From positions 1 through 18,306 of the forward strand of contig CAJUPX010000028.1 in NCBI GenBank assembly GCA_910588685.1: 18,306 nucleotides of DNA, read 5' to 3'. Numbering within the stretch: the stretch's first letter is position 1; every line of letters starts with the position of its first letter. A program made the position numbers and the translations under genes. Below are positions 1 through 6,657 of the stretch, in pieces. Under the pieces are notes generated by a model, which was given only the letters and a program-made list of their open reading frames with translations, ran no database searches and was not told where the DNA came from. This DNA is from an uncultured Christensenellaceae bacterium. GTDB taxonomy: Bacteria; Bacillota; Clostridia; Christensenellales; Borkfalkiaceae.

Positions 1-100
1 CAATGAAAGGGTTCCGGACGTCGTCTGGGAGATCCGGTTCAGGGATGACGGGGTTGGGGCGGGTGGCGGGTACTATAGTGTTGACTGCGCAGCAGTCCCA
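1..100. repeat. Partial GC-rich dispersed-repeat-like sequence at window edge
   Basis: The first ~100 bases are markedly G-rich compared with the AT-rich sequence after them and have stops in frame. The segment with GAGATCC, TTCAGGGATGACG and GGG runs resembles the widespread bacterial intergenic repeats built around 'GGATC...GGATGACG', whose complement begins CGTCATCC. A short palindrome, GACTGC-GCA-GCAGTC, lies at 83-97. The left end is cut by the window, so the unit length is unknown. The repeat identity is inferred from resemblance only; no second copy is visible in this window. Confidence 0.4.
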
Positions 101-276
101 TTGTTTATGACAATATAAAAAATTTAGGCTCAGATTTATTCAATTTTACCGAACTTAAAGAAATAGTATTTCGTGACAAAGCTAATCAACGGAACTCTAT
201 AGAAAAAAAGAATAATTGTTATAGCGATATAACAAATTATGAGCTTACGATTATATATGAAGATGAATATCATTAA
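85..276 (+). pseudogene. 3' remnant of an AT-rich coding frame
   Basis: An open frame of 63 codons runs from just after a TGA at 82-84 to a TAA at 274-276, with no in-frame ATG. It ends in residues YEDEYH and has a plausible protein composition (charged, with I, N, K and Y), ending 4 bases before a strong terminator. It is much more AT-rich than the other genes here. The sequence upstream in the same frame is the GC-rich repeat-like segment with several stops. I read this as the tail of a gene whose 5' part was replaced or disrupted by the repeat. Function is not recognisable. It could also be non-coding sequence that happens to be open. Confidence 0.4.
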
Positions 277-280
277 AACT

Positions 281-320
281 AAAACGGCGTTCACGCGGGT
301 TTGCGTGAACGCCGTTTTTA
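281..320 (+). terminator. Strong intrinsic terminator
   Basis: A perfect 16-bp stem (AAAACGGCGTTCACGC at 281-296 pairing with 303-318) has a 6-base loop GGGTTT and ends in a T run. The A-rich left arm makes it potentially bidirectional. It directly follows the coding remnant on the plus strand. Confidence 0.9.
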
Positions 321-356
321 TTGATTCCGCTTAAATTTTATGTAAAATTATGCGGT

Positions 357-563
357 TGTTGATAACTTTTTTACAATTATAAAAATAATTTGTCGAAAAC
401 AGGCGGAATTTGCTCAATTCACAATAGACTGTTGATAATTTGTGGATAACTTTTTTGAATAATTACGTTTTTATTCTTTCCACACAACTCTATGTGGATA
501 TCTTTTTGGGGATAACTACCCCTGTTTTTCGCGGATTATACGCATAATTGCCGGTTATCCACA
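357..563. other. DnaA-box cluster with AT-rich tracts, candidate DnaA-binding or origin-like region
   Basis: No gene is visible at 321-584. The stretch contains repeated DnaA-box-like 9-mers. Two are perfect TTATCCACA (441-449 minus, 555-563 plus). Four differ by one base: TTATCAACA at 357-365 and 430-438 (both minus), ATATCCACA at 493-501 (minus) and TTATCCCCA at 507-515 (minus). Boxes 430-438 and 441-449 are 11 bp apart, about one helical turn. T/A-rich tracts at 365-392 and 450-480 could serve as an unwinding element. DnaA binding is inferred from the known box consensus TTATNCACA. No dnaA, dnaN or rpmH gene is in the window, and flanking genes point toward the cluster rather than away, which is atypical for oriC. 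Confidence 0.55.
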
Positions 564-584
564 GTGCGATTATCTACCGCAGGC

Positions 585-1955
585 TTAAACCGCACAACTA
601 TACTTTTTCAATTTGCGGAACGAAATAAATAAAAATACAACCGCTATAACCGTACTTATACTCCAACCTATATCCCACGCCCAGCACACGCCTTTAAAGC
701 CCCAGCCGGCGCCGGTAAGAGTATAAACGAGCAATACGCGCAGTACGAGGTCGGAAAAAGTACTCACCGTAAATCCTACGTTGCCTCCGCTGCCCCTCAC
801 TGCTCCGTCCGCGACTATTTTTACGCATACCACAGGCAAAAAACACGAAACTAACGTTAAATACTGTACGGAATACGCCATTGCCTGTTCGGTAAGCTTT
901 CCGCTCTGCACAAACAAGCGCGTAAGCGGCTCGGGAAACAACACAAAAATTATAAGAAAAGCTATGCTTACCGTCATCGAATACAAAAGCAGTATCCAAA
1001 AGCTTTTTCTTATTCTGTCAATTTTACCCGCCGCCTTATTCTGCGAAATAAAATTAGCGAGTCCGTTAGTCATTGAAACTACGCTCATTGTGGACATACA
1101 TATGAGCTTGAACGCCGCGGTAAACCCGGTTGTGGCGTCCTCTCCGATTATATTTATGCGCTTATTGACAAAGAAATTACCTACCGACACAAAACTCTGC
1201 TGTAAAATTACGGGCACGGACGCAACGGTAAGCGCTTTTAAAAGCTGCGCGTCGAATACTTTAGGTTTATGCTCCGATTTAATTGAACCGAGCTTGCGCG
1301 CCAGCACAATCATAGTTAAAATACAGGATATTGTCTGCGAAATAAAGGTTGCCCACGCCGCGCCCGCAACGTCCATATGAAATACTTTTACAAACAGTAA
1401 ATCCAGAGCTATATTCAAAACCGACGATACAACAAGAAATATAAACGGCGTTTTACTGTCGCCTAGCGCAGAGCAAATACCGCAGCCAAGGTTATAAAAA
1501 AACACGAACGGCAGCGAGCCTGCGTATATGTAAAAGTACGCGAGGCAGTCGTCAAAATACGAGCCGTGCACGCTGAGCGCCTGCATAGCCGGTTTTGCGC
1601 AGCCGAACGCCGCAACCATAAGCAAAACGCACAGCACGGAAAAGGCTATAAACGCCGTATTTACGGTTTCGCGCACGCGCTTGTTATCACTCTTGCCGAA
1701 ATGCTCGGCAACTATAACCGAACAACCTCCGTTAACTCCGAGCGCAAACGCAAGCAGTATATTTATTACCACCGTGGCGTTGCCTATCGCGTCCACGGCA
1801 AGCGCGCCCTCCTGCGCAAAGTTGCCGACAACAAGCAAATCCACAAGAGAGTACAGCTGCTGTATAAACGCGCTTCCGAACAGCGGCAGCGAATACAGCA
1901 GCATTGTTTTCCATATATTGCCCGACGTAAAGTTAACTGTTATTTTATTGTTCAT
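585..1955 (-). CDS. MATE-family multidrug/sodium antiporter
   Basis: The 456-residue polytopic membrane protein belongs to the MATE branch of the MOP flippase superfamily and probably exports organic cations or drugs in exchange for Na+ or H+. It starts with the typical short hydrophilic leader and 'GNIWK...LYSLPLFGSAFIQQLYSLVDLLVVGNF', which matches TM1 of Clostridial MATE proteins, and has about 12 hydrophobic segments with the expected internal two-half repeat. An upstream TTG at 1979 is in frame, but it lies inside the promoter spacer (-35 TTGCTT at 1988-1993, -10 TATAAT at 1965-1970), so it cannot be in the mRNA. I therefore choose the ATG at 1955. It is a single-gene unit with no clear terminator; its stop codon is 22 bases from a perfect DnaA box. 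Substrate is unknown. Confidence 0.9.
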   Translation of the reverse strand: MNNKITVNFTSGNIWKTMLLYSLPLFGSAFIQQLYSLVDLLVVGNFAQEGALAVDAIGNATVVINILLAFALGVNGGCSVIVAEHFGKSDNKRVRETVNTAFIAFSVLCVLLMVAAFGCAKPAMQALSVHGSYFDDCLAYFYIYAGSLPFVFFYNLGCGICSALGDSKTPFIFLVVSSVLNIALDLLFVKVFHMDVAGAAWATFISQTISCILTMIVLARKLGSIKSEHKPKVFDAQLLKALTVASVPVILQQSFVSVGNFFVNKRINIIGEDATTGFTAAFKLICMSTMSVVSMTNGLANFISQNKAAGKIDRIRKSFWILLLYSMTVSIAFLIIFVLFPEPLTRLFVQSGKLTEQAMAYSVQYLTLVSCFLPVVCVKIVADGAVRGSGGNVGFTVSTFSDLVLRVLLVYTLTGAGWGFKGVCWAWDIGWSISTVIAVVFLFISFRKLKKYSCAV

Positions 1956-1964
1956 ACCGCCTAC

Positions 1965-1993
1965 ATTATAGCCGTGCAAATTGCCTAAAGCAA
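1965..1993 (-). promoter_or_regulatory. Promoter of the MATE gene
   Basis: On the minus strand the -35 TTGCTT (1988-1993) and -10 TATAAT (1965-1970) are separated by 17 bp. The expected start of transcription is only 2-3 bases before the ATG at 1955. The spacer and -10 share a 15-base core, TTGCACGGCTATAAT, with the AraC-gene promoter at 17302-17330. Confidence 0.7.
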
Positions 1994-2040
1994 TTATTTT
2001 TCGACAAAATATTTAATAATTCCACACTGTTCTTATTTAT

Positions 2041-2070
2041 CAAAAAAGCGCGATATTATCTCGCACTTTT
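2041..2070 (-). terminator. Terminator of the XRE regulator gene
   Basis: On the minus strand AAAAGTGCGA (2061-2070) pairs with TCGCGCTTTT (2044-2053), including one G-U pair, around a 7-base loop, and a T run continues at the 3' side. It begins 9 bases after the stop codon of the XRE gene. Confidence 0.75.
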
Positions 2071-2079
2071 CAACTCATA

Positions 2080-2286
2080 TCAATTGCCGACGTTATCAAA
2101 AAATTCGTCGAATGTTACACCGAATACATTGACAAGCGCTATTATGTAGCTCGCTTTCGGTTCGTTTACCGAACGCTCCCAGTAATCCACTGCTTTTTGA
2201 CTCGCTCCTATCATCTTGCCGAGCTGCATTTGCGACAATCCCTTTTCCAACCGTAATTCTTTAATTTTGTCTCCTATTTTAAGCAT
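2080..2286 (-). CDS. Small XRE (Cro/C1-type) helix-turn-helix regulator
   Basis: This 68-residue protein is almost entirely a Cro/C1 HTH domain: IKELRLEKGLSQMQLGKMIG (helices 1-2) is followed by ASQKAVDYWERSVNEPK (recognition helix and turn) and a C-terminal helix with ...FGVTFDEFF. It has no ligand-binding or oligomerisation extension, so it is likely a dimeric DNA-binding repressor. It is divergent from a lipoprotein gene, and two copies of a palindromic operator lie between them, one 12-27 bases from its own start, suggesting autoregulation and control of the neighbour. No Shine-Dalgarno is visible; a -10-like TAAAAT at 2293-2298 lies 6 bases before ATG, so the mRNA may be leaderless. The regulatory target is inferred from position only. 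Confidence 0.85.
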   Translation of the reverse strand: MLKIGDKIKELRLEKGLSQMQLGKMIGASQKAVDYWERSVNEPKASYIIALVNVFGVTFDEFFDNVGN

Positions 2287-2297
2287 ACCGATATTTT

Positions 2298-2342
2298 AGA
2301 AGAAATCTTCTTGAAATAGTTGACAAAGAAGAAATCTTCTTG
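2298..2342. promoter_or_regulatory. Duplicated palindromic operator between XRE and lipoprotein genes
   Basis: The 16-base sequence AGAAGAAATCTTCTTG occurs twice, exactly, at 2298-2313 and 2327-2342, 29 bp apart. Its core is an inverted repeat AGAAG-AAAT-CTTCT. The right copy fills almost exactly the -35/-10 spacer of the lipoprotein promoter, and the left copy lies just upstream of the XRE start. The likely binder is the adjacent XRE protein, by inference. Confidence 0.7.
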
Positions 2343-2348
2343 TATAAT
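2320..2348 (+). promoter_or_regulatory. Consensus promoter of the lipoprotein gene
   Basis: TTGACA (2320-2325) and TATAAT (2343-2348) are separated by exactly 17 bp, a perfect vegetative promoter. The spacer is occupied by one operator copy, so binding there would block RNA polymerase. Confidence 0.85.
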
Positions 2349-2380
2349 TAAGTCAATAAATTTTTTAAGGAGATTGCAAA

Positions 2381-2881
2381 ATGAAAAAGAGAATTGCAAA
2401 AATTTCGGCACTTGTTTGTATTATGGCGCTTGTATTAACGGTCATATTCGCAATGACTGCCTGCGGAGAGAGCGGCACCAAGTACACCTATTCAGACACG
2501 AACGTAGAAATGACCGGCGATTTAGGCGGCGAGGGCGGCAACGATAATTTAAAAACTATGTACGACGCTATGTATAAAAATTCTTCCATAACAGTAAGCG
2601 AAAGCAAAATCGTATGGAAAATAAGCGATGTAGAGTCGACGATGACCGTTAAGAAAGACGGCGATAAATACGTTCTTTCAGGCGAATACGTAGACCAAAT
2701 GAAAACCGCTTTATCTGCGGGAGTAGGCGGCATAAGCGGAGCAGGCTTAAGCGTATCGTTTGATATGTACGGAATGGAAACCGAAAACGGGTTTGACATT
2801 GTTATGAAAACGTCTTCCACCTCGTCGGTAGCGGGTTCTTTCTCTATGAGCACAGTGCTTACTATAAGCTTTATAAAATAA
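2381..2881 (+). CDS. Small secreted lipoprotein of unknown function
   Basis: The protein has 166 residues. It begins with a basic n-region (MKKRIAK), a hydrophobic core to about residue 24 and the lipobox MTAC with the lipidated Cys at 28, so it is predicted to be anchored to the outer face of the membrane. The mature part starts with a flexible Gly/Asp/Asn-rich linker (to ~55) and then alternates beta-strand-like stretches (SITVSESKIVWKISD, STMTVKKDGDKYVLSGEY, FDIVMKTSS, STVLTISFIK), suggesting a small beta-rich fold. AAGGAG at 2367-2372, 8 bases before ATG, is a good ribosome binding site. It is transcribed from a consensus promoter overlapped by an operator, divergent from an XRE regulator. 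I do not recognise the family. A sensor or envelope-stress role would be speculation. Confidence 0.85.
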   Translation: MKKRIAKISALVCIMALVLTVIFAMTACGESGTKYTYSDTNVEMTGDLGGEGGNDNLKTMYDAMYKNSSITVSESKIVWKISDVESTMTVKKDGDKYVLSGEYVDQMKTALSAGVGGISGAGLSVSFDMYGMETENGFDIVMKTSSTSSVAGSFSMSTVLTISFIK

Positions 2882-2895
2882 ATGAATATAAAAAC

Positions 2896-2928
2896 TTTAA
2901 AAGCCGCGCATACTGCGCGGCTTTTAAA
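2896..2928. terminator. Bidirectional terminator between lipoprotein gene and dnaJ
   Basis: A perfect 15-bp stem TTTAAAAGCCGCGCA (2896-2910) pairs with 2914-2928 around a 3-base loop. A-rich and T-rich arm ends allow function on both strands, serving the convergent lipoprotein gene and dnaJ. Confidence 0.85.
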
Positions 2929-2932
2929 CCCG

Positions 2933-4078
2933 TTATTGTTTATCTAAGTTTTTTCCGTACAGCGCTGAAACGTTGTTGGAATATTTTTGCATATTGGCAC
3001 AGCTTTTTAAAGGCACGCTCTCCTCATACTCGCGCAGCTTTTTAATCTGGTCGCGCGAAAGCTTTTGCGGAACGTCTATCTCCACGGTTACGTACAGGTT
3101 TCCCGTGCCGTTAACGGTTTTAACGCCCTTTCCGCGCATACAGAACCTCGTCCCCGACGCGGTGCACTCAGGCACGTCGAGTTCCAGAGTATCGTCTATC
3201 GCGGGCACCTGTATTTTCCCGCCGCACACCGCCGTTTTATAAGATATGGGCACGGTCACGTATAAATCTCTGTCCTCGCGTCTGAGCATTTTGTGCGGCT
3301 CTATCCTGAAATAAATGTACAAATCGCCGCTTTCGCCGCCGTTGCCCGCCGCCTGTCCGAAGCCGCGTTTTCTTAGCGAGCTGTCTTTATCCACTCCCGC
3401 GGGGATATTCACCGAAAAGCTCGTTTCTTTTCTTACGTATCCCTTGCCCTTGCAGTCGGGGCATTTATCGATTATTTTCTTGCCCGTACCGCTGCAATCG
3501 GGGCATACTCCCACCTGAATGGTTCTGCCAAATATTGTATCCTGTTGAAATTTTACCCTGCCGTTGCCGCCGCACCTGTCGCATTTTTTAAACGCCGTGC
3601 CGCCCTTTGCACCCGTACCGCTGCACGCGGGGCACGACTCGTTGCGCATATAACTTACGGTCTTAGTGCAACCTTTGATTGCGTCGAGGAAAGACAGATT
3701 TATCGTCTGCTGAATATCCGCGCCGCGCTGCGCCTGCGACTCGCTTCTGCCGCCGAAACCTCCGCCGAACATCGAGCTTATAATATCCTCGAAGCCGCCC
3801 ATACCTCCGCTGAACCCGCCGAATCCGCCGCTTCCGAACGGATTGCCGCTCATTCCGGGATGTTCAAGCTCGTAGTCGTACTGCTTGCGTTTCTGCTCGT
3901 CGGAGAGCACTTCGTTAGCCTCGTTAATCTCCTTGAATTTCTCCGCGGCAGCCGCGTCCCCGGGGTGAAAGTCCGGGTGATACTGCTTTGCAAGTTTTCT
4001 GTATGCAGATTTTATATCTGCCTGCGACGCGTTTTTATTTACGCCGAGCACGTCGTAATAATTCTTTTTATCCGCCAT
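2933..4078 (-). CDS. dnaJ: Chaperone protein DnaJ (Hsp40, type I)
   Basis: This 381-residue co-chaperone stimulates the ATPase of DnaK and delivers unfolded substrates; it is cytoplasmic. The J domain is at 6-70 with the essential HPD at 34-36. A Gly/Phe-rich linker spans about 74-112. Four zinc-binding CxxCxGxG motifs begin at residues 149, 166, 192 and 206 (CPACSGTG, CDRCGGNG, CPDCSGTG, CPDCKGKG), and the C-terminal substrate-binding beta domains follow. All hallmarks of a complete type I DnaJ are present, at normal length. It is the last gene of grpE-dnaK-dnaJ, 63 bases after dnaK, with a hairpin in that spacer. The Shine-Dalgarno is weak (ACGG about 9 bases before ATG), so its translation may be lower than that of dnaK. 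Confidence 0.97.
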   Translation of the reverse strand: MADKKNYYDVLGVNKNASQADIKSAYRKLAKQYHPDFHPGDAAAAEKFKEINEANEVLSDEQKRKQYDYELEHPGMSGNPFGSGGFGGFSGGMGGFEDIISSMFGGGFGGRSESQAQRGADIQQTINLSFLDAIKGCTKTVSYMRNESCPACSGTGAKGGTAFKKCDRCGGNGRVKFQQDTIFGRTIQVGVCPDCSGTGKKIIDKCPDCKGKGYVRKETSFSVNIPAGVDKDSSLRKRGFGQAAGNGGESGDLYIYFRIEPHKMLRREDRDLYVTVPISYKTAVCGGKIQVPAIDDTLELDVPECTASGTRFCMRGKGVKTVNGTGNLYVTVEIDVPQKLSRDQIKKLREYEESVPLKSCANMQKYSNNVSALYGKNLDKQ

Positions 4079-4102
4079 AAATATTACCGTAAAACCGTTT
4101 AT

Positions 4103-4126
4103 AAGGGGTGAACTCTCTCACCCCTT
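4103..4126 (-). other. Intercistronic hairpin between dnaK and dnaJ
   Basis: A 9-bp stem AAGGGGTGA (4103-4111) pairs with 4118-4126 around a 6-base loop. On the transcribed (minus) strand it is not followed by a T run, so it is more likely an mRNA stability or processing element, or a weak attenuator, than a full terminator. Confidence 0.5.
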
Positions 4127-4141
4127 ACTCAATTATATTTT

Positions 4142-5944
4142 TTAGTGCTGTCTGAATTCCGTATCTCCGCCGTCGCCGCCGCCGGGATTGCCGCCGTTTG
4201 CACCGGCGCCGCCGTTCTGCTGATAAATCTTTGCGATAACCGGCTGTATTTCGTTTGACAGAGTATCGATTGCCGCTTTAATTCTCGCGTCGTCGTTCGA
4301 TTCGAGTTCGCCCTTAGCCTTAGCTATTGCGTCCTCAACCGTCTTTTTATCGTCGTCAGAAAGCTTGTCGCCCGCCTCTTTAACCGTCTTTTCAAGGCTG
4401 TCTATCATACTCTCGAGGTTGTTTTTATTGTCAACCGCCTCTTTACGTTTTTTATCCTCTTCGGCGTATTTTTCCGCGTCTTTAACCGCCTTGTCGATAT
4501 CCTCGTCGGAGAGGTTTGTTGAAGCCGTAATTGTGATATTTGTGCTCTTGCCCGTTCCCAAATCCTTTGCCGTAACATTAACTATGCCGTTAGCATCGAC
4601 GTCGAAAGTAACCTCTATCTGAGGCACGCCGCGGGGTGCGGGGGGAATGTCGGTGAGCATAAACTTGCCGAGCGACTTATTGTCTCGCGCAAACTTTCTT
4701 TCGCCCTGTAAAACGTTGATTTCAACGCCGGGCTGATTGTCGGCAGCCGTGGAGAACACCTGGCTTTTCTTCACGGGTATAGTAGTATTTCTCTCGATAA
4801 GCGGGGTTGAAACGCCGCCGAGAGTTTCGATGCCGAGCGTCAAAGGCATTACGTCAAGCAAAAGCACGTCTTTAACCTCGCCCGAAAGAACGCCGCCCTG
4901 GATAGCCGCGCCGATTGCAACGCACTCGTCGGGGTTGATTCCTCTGAAAGGCTCTTTGCCCGTTACCTGTTTAACTTTATCGAATACCGCGGGGATACGG
5001 GTTGAACCGCCCACGAATATTACTTTACTTATATCGCCGTACGAAAGCCCCGCGTCGCTCATAGCTTTTTTCATAGGCTCGATAGTCCTTGCAACAAGGT
5101 CTGCGGTAAGGCTGTCGAATTTCTGTCTTGACAAATCTATATCGAGGTGCTGGGGCGCGCCGTCTACTATCGTAATGAAAGGCAGGTTGATATTTGTGGA
5201 GGTCATACCCGAAAGCTCTATTTTGGCTTTTTCGGCAGCGTCCTTCAATCTCTGCATTGCCTGTTTATCGCGCGATAAATCAACACCCGTATCCTTTTTA
5301 AAGGTTTCTACAAGATAATCTATAATTTTATTGTCGAAGTCGTCGCCGCCGAGCCTTGTATCGCCGTTAGTTGCCAGAACCTCAAATACTCCGTCGCCTA
5401 TTTCAAGAATAGAGACGTCGAAGGTACCGCCGCCGAGGTCGTAAATCATAACCTTCTGGCTGCCTTCCTGCTTATCGAGTCCGTAAGCGAGCGCCGCCGC
5501 CGTGGGCTCGTTGATAATTCTTAGCACGTTAAGTCCCGCAATTTTACCCGCGTCCTTGGTAGCCTGGCGCTGCGAGTCGTTGAAATACGCGGGGCAGGTG
5601 ATAACCGCGTCGGTTACCTTTCCGCCTATATAGCTCTCAGCATCGGCTTTGAGCTTTGCAAGCACCATTGCGGAAATTTCCTGCGGCGAATAGCCTTTTT
5701 CGATATTTACTTTATAAGCCTCGCCCATATGGCGCTTGATGGATATAACCGTTTTGTCGGGCTGCGCTACGGCAAGTCTTTTTGCCGCCTGCCCTACGAT
5801 ACGGCTACCGTCCGCCTTAAACGAAACCACGGAGGGCGTTGTTCTGTTACCCTCGCTGTTAGCTATTACAACGGGCTCGCCGCCTTCCATTACGGCCACG
5901 CACGAGTTGGTTGTTCCTAAATCTATTCCTATAACCTTTCCCAT
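4142..5944 (-). CDS. dnaK: Molecular chaperone DnaK (Hsp70)
   Basis: This 600-residue cytoplasmic ATP-dependent chaperone works with DnaJ and GrpE. The nucleotide-binding domain starts with GIDLGTTNSCV (6-16), has the phosphate-2 motif DLGGGTFDVS (169-178) and the adenosine motif FVGGSTRIP (310-318). The interdomain linker VLLLDV is at 360-365, followed by the beta substrate-binding domain and a helical lid rich in K/E. The segment around residues 75-100 is short, as in Gram-positive DnaK proteins. The C-terminal tail is Gly/Asp-rich and ends in TEFRQH rather than the common acidic tail. The Shine-Dalgarno AAGGAG lies about 10 bases before ATG. It is the middle gene of the operon; the 152-base gap to grpE carries two hairpins. 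Confidence 0.98.
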   Translation of the reverse strand: MGKVIGIDLGTTNSCVAVMEGGEPVVIANSEGNRTTPSVVSFKADGSRIVGQAAKRLAVAQPDKTVISIKRHMGEAYKVNIEKGYSPQEISAMVLAKLKADAESYIGGKVTDAVITCPAYFNDSQRQATKDAGKIAGLNVLRIINEPTAAALAYGLDKQEGSQKVMIYDLGGGTFDVSILEIGDGVFEVLATNGDTRLGGDDFDNKIIDYLVETFKKDTGVDLSRDKQAMQRLKDAAEKAKIELSGMTSTNINLPFITIVDGAPQHLDIDLSRQKFDSLTADLVARTIEPMKKAMSDAGLSYGDISKVIFVGGSTRIPAVFDKVKQVTGKEPFRGINPDECVAIGAAIQGGVLSGEVKDVLLLDVMPLTLGIETLGGVSTPLIERNTTIPVKKSQVFSTAADNQPGVEINVLQGERKFARDNKSLGKFMLTDIPPAPRGVPQIEVTFDVDANGIVNVTAKDLGTGKSTNITITASTNLSDEDIDKAVKDAEKYAEEDKKRKEAVDNKNNLESMIDSLEKTVKEAGDKLSDDDKKTVEDAIAKAKGELESNDDARIKAAIDTLSNEIQPVIAKIYQQNGGAGANGGNPGGGDGGDTEFRQH

Positions 5945-5968
5945 AATATTAACACTCCTTATTACTTT

Positions 5969-6067
5969 CGCAAAAATCTCACTGCGTTGCGATTTTTGCG
6001 AGTTTTTTATTTGTTGTCGTAAAACGCTTAACGGCGGAAATAAATTCCCCCTTGCGTTTTTCGACGT
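5969..6067 (-). other. Two hairpins in the grpE-dnaK spacer
   Basis: Hairpin A has a 10-bp perfect stem CGCAAAAATC (5969-5978) pairing with 5991-6000 around a 12-base loop containing TCACTGC. Hairpin B has arms GTCGTAAAACGC (6016-6027) and GCGTTTTTCGAC (6054-6065), 11 of 12 paired, with an inner GGAA/TTCC pairing. Neither is followed by a T run on the transcribed strand, but on the plus strand hairpin A is followed by AGTTTTTT. Likely roles are mRNA processing or stability, inferred from position. Confidence 0.5.
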
Positions 6068-6096
6068 TTATAATTTATAATTTTAAATTTTTGATT

Positions 6097-6615
6097 TTAT
6101 TCGGCGACTACGGCAACCTGCGCAAAGCGTATTACCTTTTCGCCGGAGCGATAGCCCTTTTTAAGCACCTGCTTAACCGAATTGTTCTCCTCGCCCTGTT
6201 CAGCGGGGAAATTGAGCACCGCTTCCATAACGCTCTCGTCGAATTTATCTCCCGGATTTACCGGTATTTCCTCAACGCCGAGCGATTTAAGCACGGTGTT
6301 AAAGCTCTTGATAACTTTGTCGATTCCCGCTCTGGTTTTTTCGTCCGACGCAGAGTCGAGCGCATAACCGAAGTTGTCGGCGACGGGTAAAAGCTTTATA
6401 ATCGCCTCGGCTGCGCCGTCGGCATATGCCTTTGAAACCGAAGCCGCGTTACGTTTACGGTAATTGTCGTACTCGGCGGAAACCGCATACCACTTTCTCT
6501 TGTAATCCTCGGCGAGCGCCTGCGCCTTTTCAAGTTCGGACGGCTCGTTCGCGGGCGTTTCCAAAACTTCTTCGTCCTCGGGATTAACCGTCGTTTCTTC
6601 CTTCTTTTTAGACAT
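6097..6615 (-). CDS. grpE: GrpE, nucleotide exchange factor of DnaK
   Basis: The 172-residue protein releases ADP from DnaK. It has an acidic low-complexity N-terminus (to ~25), a long coiled-coil helix containing the family hallmark YDNYRKRN (about 50-57), a second helical part ending in LKSLGVEEIPV, and a beta domain with PGDKFDESVMEAV and the C-terminal KVIRFAQVAVV. In most GrpE proteins the central motif reads H-E-A-V; here His is replaced by Met. Length is normal for Firmicutes. It is the first gene of the chaperone operon. The Shine-Dalgarno AAAGG lies about 7 bases before ATG. No hrcA is upstream; the next gene is a P-type ATPase with its own terminator. Confidence 0.95.
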   Translation of the reverse strand: MSKKKEETTVNPEDEEVLETPANEPSELEKAQALAEDYKRKWYAVSAEYDNYRKRNAASVSKAYADGAAEAIIKLLPVADNFGYALDSASDEKTRAGIDKVIKSFNTVLKSLGVEEIPVNPGDKFDESVMEAVLNFPAEQGEENNSVKQVLKKGYRSGEKVIRFAQVAVVAE

Positions 6616-6657
6616 TTTTTAACCTTTTAACAATTTATTTAATTTGTTTACAATATT

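Noticed and set aside
570..578. Seventh DnaA box TTATCTACC
   Set aside because: Two mismatches from TTATNCACA; too weak to count.
1956..1979. Upstream TTG start for the MATE gene
   Set aside because: The TTG lies in the -35/-10 spacer of the gene's own promoter, so it would not be transcribed; the same holds for TTG 17316 of the AraC-type gene.
1980..2040. Terminator or small gene between XRE and MATE genes
   Set aside because: Apart from the MATE -35 box I see only AT-rich sequence with no stem or frame.
2298..2342. Possible CRISPR-like repeat
   Set aside because: Only two short palindromic copies with a 13-base gap and no cas genes; a promoter operator explains it better.
2320..2547. 75-codon plus-strand frame starting in the lipoprotein promoter
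   Set aside because: Its start lies within the -35 box, upstream of the transcription start, and it overlaps the lipoprotein gene in another frame.
3545..4111. Plus-strand open frame opposite dnaJ
   Set aside because: It is antisense to a complete DnaJ with J domain and zinc motifs; Ala/Arg-rich and without a ribosome binding site.
5945..5960. CIRCE half-site-like GAGTGTTAA before dnaK
   Set aside because: Only one half is present, with a mismatch; no TTAGCACTC lies nine bases upstream, and the bases are explained by the dnaK ribosome binding site.
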